From positions 186,001-250,000 of the forward strand of contig NZ_JAERVO010000002.1 in assembly GCF_016798325.1 (NCBI RefSeq): a DNA stretch of 64,000 nt, in the 5' to 3' direction. The position numbers were made by a program, and so were the translations under genes. The notes below the pieces were generated by a model. That model was given only the letters and a program-made list of their open reading frames with translations, made no database searches and was not told the origin of the DNA. Shown piece by piece: positions 60,803 to 64,000 of the stretch. The DNA is from Marinobacter mangrovi (lineage in GTDB: Bacteria > Pseudomonadota > Gammaproteobacteria > Pseudomonadales > Oleiphilaceae). The first letter of the stretch is position 1. The number at the start of each line of letters is the position of its first letter.

Positions 60803-61204
60803 GGTGCACTCCTTTGCAGGGGCATCGTGGGTTAAATGAGGTTATGTCATTAACCGTCGCCGACATGGCATTCGCATGACAGACCAAGCCGGCGAATTTT
60901 CCCGACTGCCGTGTTGCAGGAAATCACTTGAGGACATCTACCCAGCATAGCTGGGCTGGCGGCATTCAGCCGTTCCGACCAGTCTACTCACGTCCCCGGT
61001 TCTTTAAAGTTACGCAGCCGTCAGGTCATGGATCTTTTTCGGGATGGAACGGTTAGAGGCGGGGAGAGCCGGGATGCCCGGAGCGGCCGGGTGCGGTGAT
61101 GCCGGGCTCAGCGACACCATGCGGGCCTGGTTTCTGCTCGCTGCGTTTGCGAACATCGCACCGGCCCGGGGCGAGGCCCGGACCGGCTGGCACTGAATGC
61201 CCCG
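60803..61204. other. Intergenic region, no clear gene
   Basis: About 400 bases between egtB and the acyltransferase gene. It includes ACCCAGC-ATA-GCTGGGC (60940-60957) as a small hairpin and, at 61120-61197 on the plus strand, a 25-codon frame MRAWFLLAAFANIAPARGEA that resembles a signal peptide but has no ribosome binding site. I call no gene here. Confidence 0.45.
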
Positions 61205-62296
61205 TCAGAGTCGCAGTGCGGTGTCGCTGGCCCATTGGGTCGACAGGGACAGCACACCGGTGCCCTGCAGGATCGACCAGGCGATACCCAGTACGGAGCT
61301 GCTGTCGGTCGCAATGTACCACTTGGCTTCGCGAGCCCGGTAACGGCTCTTGTGGTAACCCAGCGCGCGGAAGGCATAAAGCCGGTTGCCGCGGTTGTAG
61401 AGGAATTGGGCAACCCGGCGGATCATGGGGCGGTCATGGCTCATTGCCTCGATGTTGTAGAGCGGGGCAATGCCCAGTGAGACTTCGTTGACGCCTTCCT
61501 CACGGAAACGCTCCATGGCCTGCAGGATGATGTAGTCGAGCAGGCCGGTCGGGGCCCGCTCCAGATCCTGGCGCAGGATGTTGGCGGTGTAGCCGGCCAC
61601 ACGGCCGTCGCGGAAATAGGGGTCAAAGAACACATAGCCCGCCAGTTTGCCGTCCAGGTAACCGTAGAACTTGCGGACCCCCCACTCCTCGCTCATGACT
61701 GGCGGGCGTGTCAGCAGGCTGAGTTCCCGGGTTCCCACGGCCTTGGTGCTGCGCCACTGGCTGGAAATGGTCGCAACCTGGTAGGCGTCCACTTCGTCCC
61801 AGGCCTGTTCCTGAACCGTCACCGGACTGCGTTTATGAAGGTTGGCGGCATGGCGCAACTGTTTTTTGTGCTTGCCGGCCAGTGAGAATTCGGTCAGGTC
61901 GATGCTGAATTCGGTGCCGAACTCGTTGATGCGGAACCCCAACGCGGCAAGATCCCGGCTGACCGCGGCATCGATCCCCACGAACAGATGGCGGCCGGGC
62001 ACCTGTTTCAGGAAACGGCCGAGCAGCCAGGAACGCGCTTTGGGATCGCAGACCGGATTGGCGAAAACGATATTGAACCGAAACCCGGGAATGCGCACGA
62101 CCCGGTAGGCAATGAATCCGATGCTGCGTGCGCCGAAGCGCGGTGTGTCCTGTTGCAGTGTGAAATAGGCGCTGGACTGGCTGCCGTAACGGGCCAGCAG
62201 GGCCTGACAATCCGCCAGGGTCAGGTTGCCGTCGCAATCTTCGTTTGGCGAAAAGGCATCATGCAGTACCGTCGAAGAAGAAGGTAGCGAGGTCAT
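61205..62296 (-). CDS. Soluble DUF2156 / lysyl-phosphatidylglycerol-synthase-type acyltransferase
   Basis: A 363-residue protein with the double GNAT-like fold of the MprF catalytic domain (DUF2156). DCDGNLTLADCQALLARYGSQSSAYFTLQQ, FIAYRVVRIPGFRFNIVFANPVCDPKARSWLLGRFL and GIAPLYNIEAMSHDRPMIRRVAQFLYNRGNRLYAFRALGYHKSRYRAREAKWYIA match the family. The membrane flippase part of MprF is absent, so it may transfer an aminoacyl group from tRNA to a lipid or peptide with a separate anchor or none. The start at 62296 gives MTSLPSSSTV. Confidence 0.8.
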   Translation of the reverse strand: MTSLPSSSTVLHDAFSPNEDCDGNLTLADCQALLARYGSQSSAYFTLQQDTPRFGARSIGFIAYRVVRIPGFRFNIVFANPVCDPKARSWLLGRFLKQVPGRHLFVGIDAAVSRDLAALGFRINEFGTEFSIDLTEFSLAGKHKKQLRHAANLHKRSPVTVQEQAWDEVDAYQVATISSQWRSTKAVGTRELSLLTRPPVMSEEWGVRKFYGYLDGKLAGYVFFDPYFRDGRVAGYTANILRQDLERAPTGLLDYIILQAMERFREEGVNEVSLGIAPLYNIEAMSHDRPMIRRVAQFLYNRGNRLYAFRALGYHKSRYRAREAKWYIATDSSSVLGIAWSILQGTGVLSLSTQWASDTALRL

Positions 62297-62481
62297 GGAC
62301 TTGAACTTCCTGTTTCGTGTTGGTCGTTTTTTGATCTTTTTCTTTATTTTTTACACCGGCCTGTTTCAGGCGTATACCTTCAATCCGTTCCGATTGCCGG
62401 ATTCATGACCAGCCGCACACTATTGGATCAAATCACTGAAATATTAAGATTATTGATTGTTGGACAATAGGATTTAATCGA

Positions 62482-62510
62482 TTGGCGAGCTTCAAGGGTC
62501 CCGCTATGCT
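62482..62510 (+). promoter_or_regulatory. Candidate sigma70 promoter of the L,D-transpeptidase gene
   Basis: TTGGCG (62482-62487) and TATGCT (62505-62510) are separated by exactly 17 bases, 87 bases before the ATG at 62597. The match is good but was found by eye. Confidence 0.5.
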
Positions 62511-62596
62511 GTAACGCAATGGCAAGATACGTGCGGATGCCCGGTCAGGGACGACAGACAACGGTAACCATGGGGGCCGGTAAACGGAGTTGTTGG

Positions 62597-64000
62597 ATGT
62601 ACAAAGGATTAACGGCGAGTGTTGTGGTGGTGCTGCTCATCGTGGGGCTGGTTCCCCCGGCCGGGGCAGACGAGATGTTACGGCAGCGGCTGGAAGCGAT
62701 TCAGGCGGGCTATACGGTGGCCGCCGGTGGTGAGCCCCTGGTTGCGACCGCCGCACTGAGCGATTTCTACGAATCCCGCGGCTACACCCCTGCCTGGACC
62801 CGGCCCGAGCTGCGAGACGATTGGATGAGCGTGCTGGCCGGTATCGCCGGCGACGGTCTGGTGCCCGACGACTACCACGCCAGGGCGCTGGCCGAGCTGC
62901 AACAGGACAGCGAGACAGAACACTCGCAGGCGGCCCTGGCGGATCGGGATCTGTTGCTTTCCGACAGTTTCCTGTTGCTGGCGTCGCACCTGCTCGATGG
63001 CAAAGTCGATCCGGAAACGACCGACCCCGAATGGCAGGCCGAAAGGCATCAGCGCGAGCTCTACCAAATGCTGTCCCAGGCTTTGGATAGCGGCAACCTG
63101 GTGGCCACCGTCGACGCCTTGCGACCGACCCAGACGGGCTACCAGGCCTTACGCAGTGCCCACGGCCGATTGGCGGCCATGGCCAACATGGAGTGGCCGC
63201 CGATTCCCGCCGGACCGTCCATTGAGGTAGGGGATCGCGATGACCGTTTGCCCGTCATCCGGCAACGCTTGCGCCTGCTGGGGGATCTCCGGGACGCGGA
63301 GGCAGGTGACCCGGTTGCGGATGTGTTTGACGACCGGCTTGAACCGGTGATCCGCGCCTTCCAGCGCCGACACGGCCTGACGGACGACGGTATCATCGGG
63401 CGCAAGACCCTGGCGATGGTTAACCTGAGTCCGGCACAGCGGCTTGACCGGGTGGACCTTAACCTGGAGCGGTGGCGCTGGCTGCCGGACAGCCTGGGGC
63501 TGCGTTACGTCCTGGTGAACATCGCTGCGTTTGAGATGGAAGTCGTACAGGGCGATCAGGTCGTCATGGAAAAGCCGGTGATTGTCGGGCAGCCCTACCG
63601 GCGCACGCCGGTGTTCAGCGATCAGATCCGTTACCTGGTCCTGAACCCCACCTGGACCGTGCCCACCAAGCTGATCCTGCAGGACAAGCTGCCGCAGATC
63701 CTGAAGGATCCGGGTTATCTGGAGCGTCTGGGTTTCGAAGTCTACGAGGGCTGGGGTGCCGACCGGCGCCGCGTGGATGCGGCGACCGTGGACTGGAGCC
63801 GGGTGTCCGCCCGGAACCTGCCGTATCAGCTGGTGCAGGCGCCGGGGCCACAGAATGCGTTGGGGCAGGTAAAGTTCATGTTCCCCAACAAATACGACGT
63901 TTACCTGCACGACACGCCGTCGCGGGACCTGTTCCAGAAAAGCGCACGGACCTTCAGTTCCGGTTGCATCCGGCTCAAGGATCCGATGGAACTGGCCGCC
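62597..64000 (+). CDS. YcbB-type L,D-transpeptidase (incomplete at right edge)
   Basis: Translation from ATG 62597 (seven bases after GGAG) runs 468 codons to the window edge with no stop. An N-terminal signal (MYKGLTASVVVVLLIVGLVP, cleavage after AGA) precedes a helical region, a peptidoglycan-binding segment (LPVIRQRLRLLGDL, FQRRHGLTDDGIIG, about residues 215-275) and the YkuD catalytic domain, with HDTPSRDLFQ and the catalytic SSGCIRLKDP reached just before the edge. It makes 3-3 peptide crosslinks in the cell wall. The symbol ycbB/ldtD is likely but withheld as the C terminus is missing. Confidence 0.85.
   Translation, partial: MYKGLTASVVVVLLIVGLVPPAGADEMLRQRLEAIQAGYTVAAGGEPLVATAALSDFYESRGYTPAWTRPELRDDWMSVLAGIAGDGLVPDDYHARALAELQQDSETEHSQAALADRDLLLSDSFLLLASHLLDGKVDPETTDPEWQAERHQRELYQMLSQALDSGNLVATVDALRPTQTGYQALRSAHGRLAAMANMEWPPIPAGPSIEVGDRDDRLPVIRQRLRLLGDLRDAEAGDPVADVFDDRLEPVIRAFQRRHGLTDDGIIGRKTLAMVNLSPAQRLDRVDLNLERWRWLPDSLGLRYVLVNIAAFEMEVVQGDQVVMEKPVIVGQPYRRTPVFSDQIRYLVLNPTWTVPTKLILQDKLPQILKDPGYLERLGFEVYEGWGADRRRVDAATVDWSRVSARNLPYQLVQAPGPQNALGQVKFMFPNKYDVYLHDTPSRDLFQKSARTFSSGCIRLKDPMELAA

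Noticed and set aside
61120-61197. 25-codon frame with a signal-peptide-like start
   Set aside because: Stops after 25 codons and has no ribosome binding site.
62295-62408. 37-codon plus-strand frame MDLNFLFRVGRFLIFFF...
   Set aside because: It resembles a small membrane peptide but its ATG overlaps the start of the divergent acyltransferase gene and the ribosome binding site is poor. Left out for lack of support.
1-64000. tRNA, rRNA, CRISPR array, riboswitch, integrase or att sites
   Set aside because: None recognised on reading both strands; a covariance or repeat search was not possible.

Overview
The window is a high-GC (roughly 60-63% by eye), gene-dense stretch of chromosome from a free-living gammaproteobacterium. 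The mix of genes (CheV, DUF2244, DUF6482, DUF2721, a dad cluster with an Lrp regulator, EgtB/EgtD, a CLCA_X-type protein, many LysE/MFS exporters) resembles Marinobacter and related marine or halophilic genera. This placement is an inference from gene content; no rRNA or housekeeping marker is present. I found no tRNA, rRNA, CRISPR array, integrase or complete insertion sequence.

Layout. 1-1.5 kb: GMC oxidoreductase overlapping the start of a Tat-exported lipoprotein that runs off the left edge. 1.7-9.2 kb: RarD-type transporter, class V PLP enzyme with a divergent Lrp regulator, exported metallo-beta-lactamase-fold hydrolase, small membrane proteins, DUF2244, YbaK-type deacylase and CheV. 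9.3-14.7 kb: exported beta-rich protein, secreted lipase, DUF6482, and a patatin phospholipase flanked by two LysE exporters. 15-20.4 kb: anchored TPR protein, MFS, coiled-coil exported protein, cupin and PfkB kinase. 20.5-21.6 kb: lower-GC segment with a 16-copy AGCAA pentanucleotide tract directly in front of a small membrane-protein gene. 21.6-32.9 kb: LPD1/CLCA_X zincin, a large unusual phosphoesterase, then gamma-glutamylcyclotransferase, MBL-like protein and a 1681-residue pseudokinase-AAA-GAF-GGDEF protein, all on the plus strand. 32.9-38.2 kb: MarR regulator divergent from EmrB/EmrA-type efflux genes, then UspA and an MFS. 38.4-46.6 kb: HPt-REC-REC-GGDEF-EAL signalling protein, ZIP transporter, AbiTii-domain protein, membrane proteins and an ATP-grasp enzyme.

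46.6-47.0 kb holds a 281-bp non-coding element with 26-bp terminal inverted repeats, followed by two miniature palindromes with the same ends. 47-53.8 kb: SDR, MFS with divergent LysR, then the D-alanine catabolic cluster (dadX, dadA, ridA and an Lrp/DadR-type regulator). 53.8-60.8 kb: NAPE-PLD-like hydrolase, glycosidase translationally coupled to a VTT membrane protein, an EF-hand protein and the ergothioneine pair egtB-egtD. 61.2-64 kb: soluble lysyl-phosphatidylglycerol-synthase-type acyltransferase and a YcbB-type L,D-transpeptidase cut by the right edge.

The points most worth following are the pentanucleotide tract (its length decides whether upstream ATGs are in frame with the membrane protein), the degenerate kinase in the giant signalling protein and its small operon, the phosphoesterase with altered metal ligands, and two intergenic palindromic elements, one sitting inside the stem of a terminator. 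Start codons were moved from the longest open frame wherever a better ribosome binding site or family alignment justified it. Family names come from recognising motifs by eye; no database search was run.
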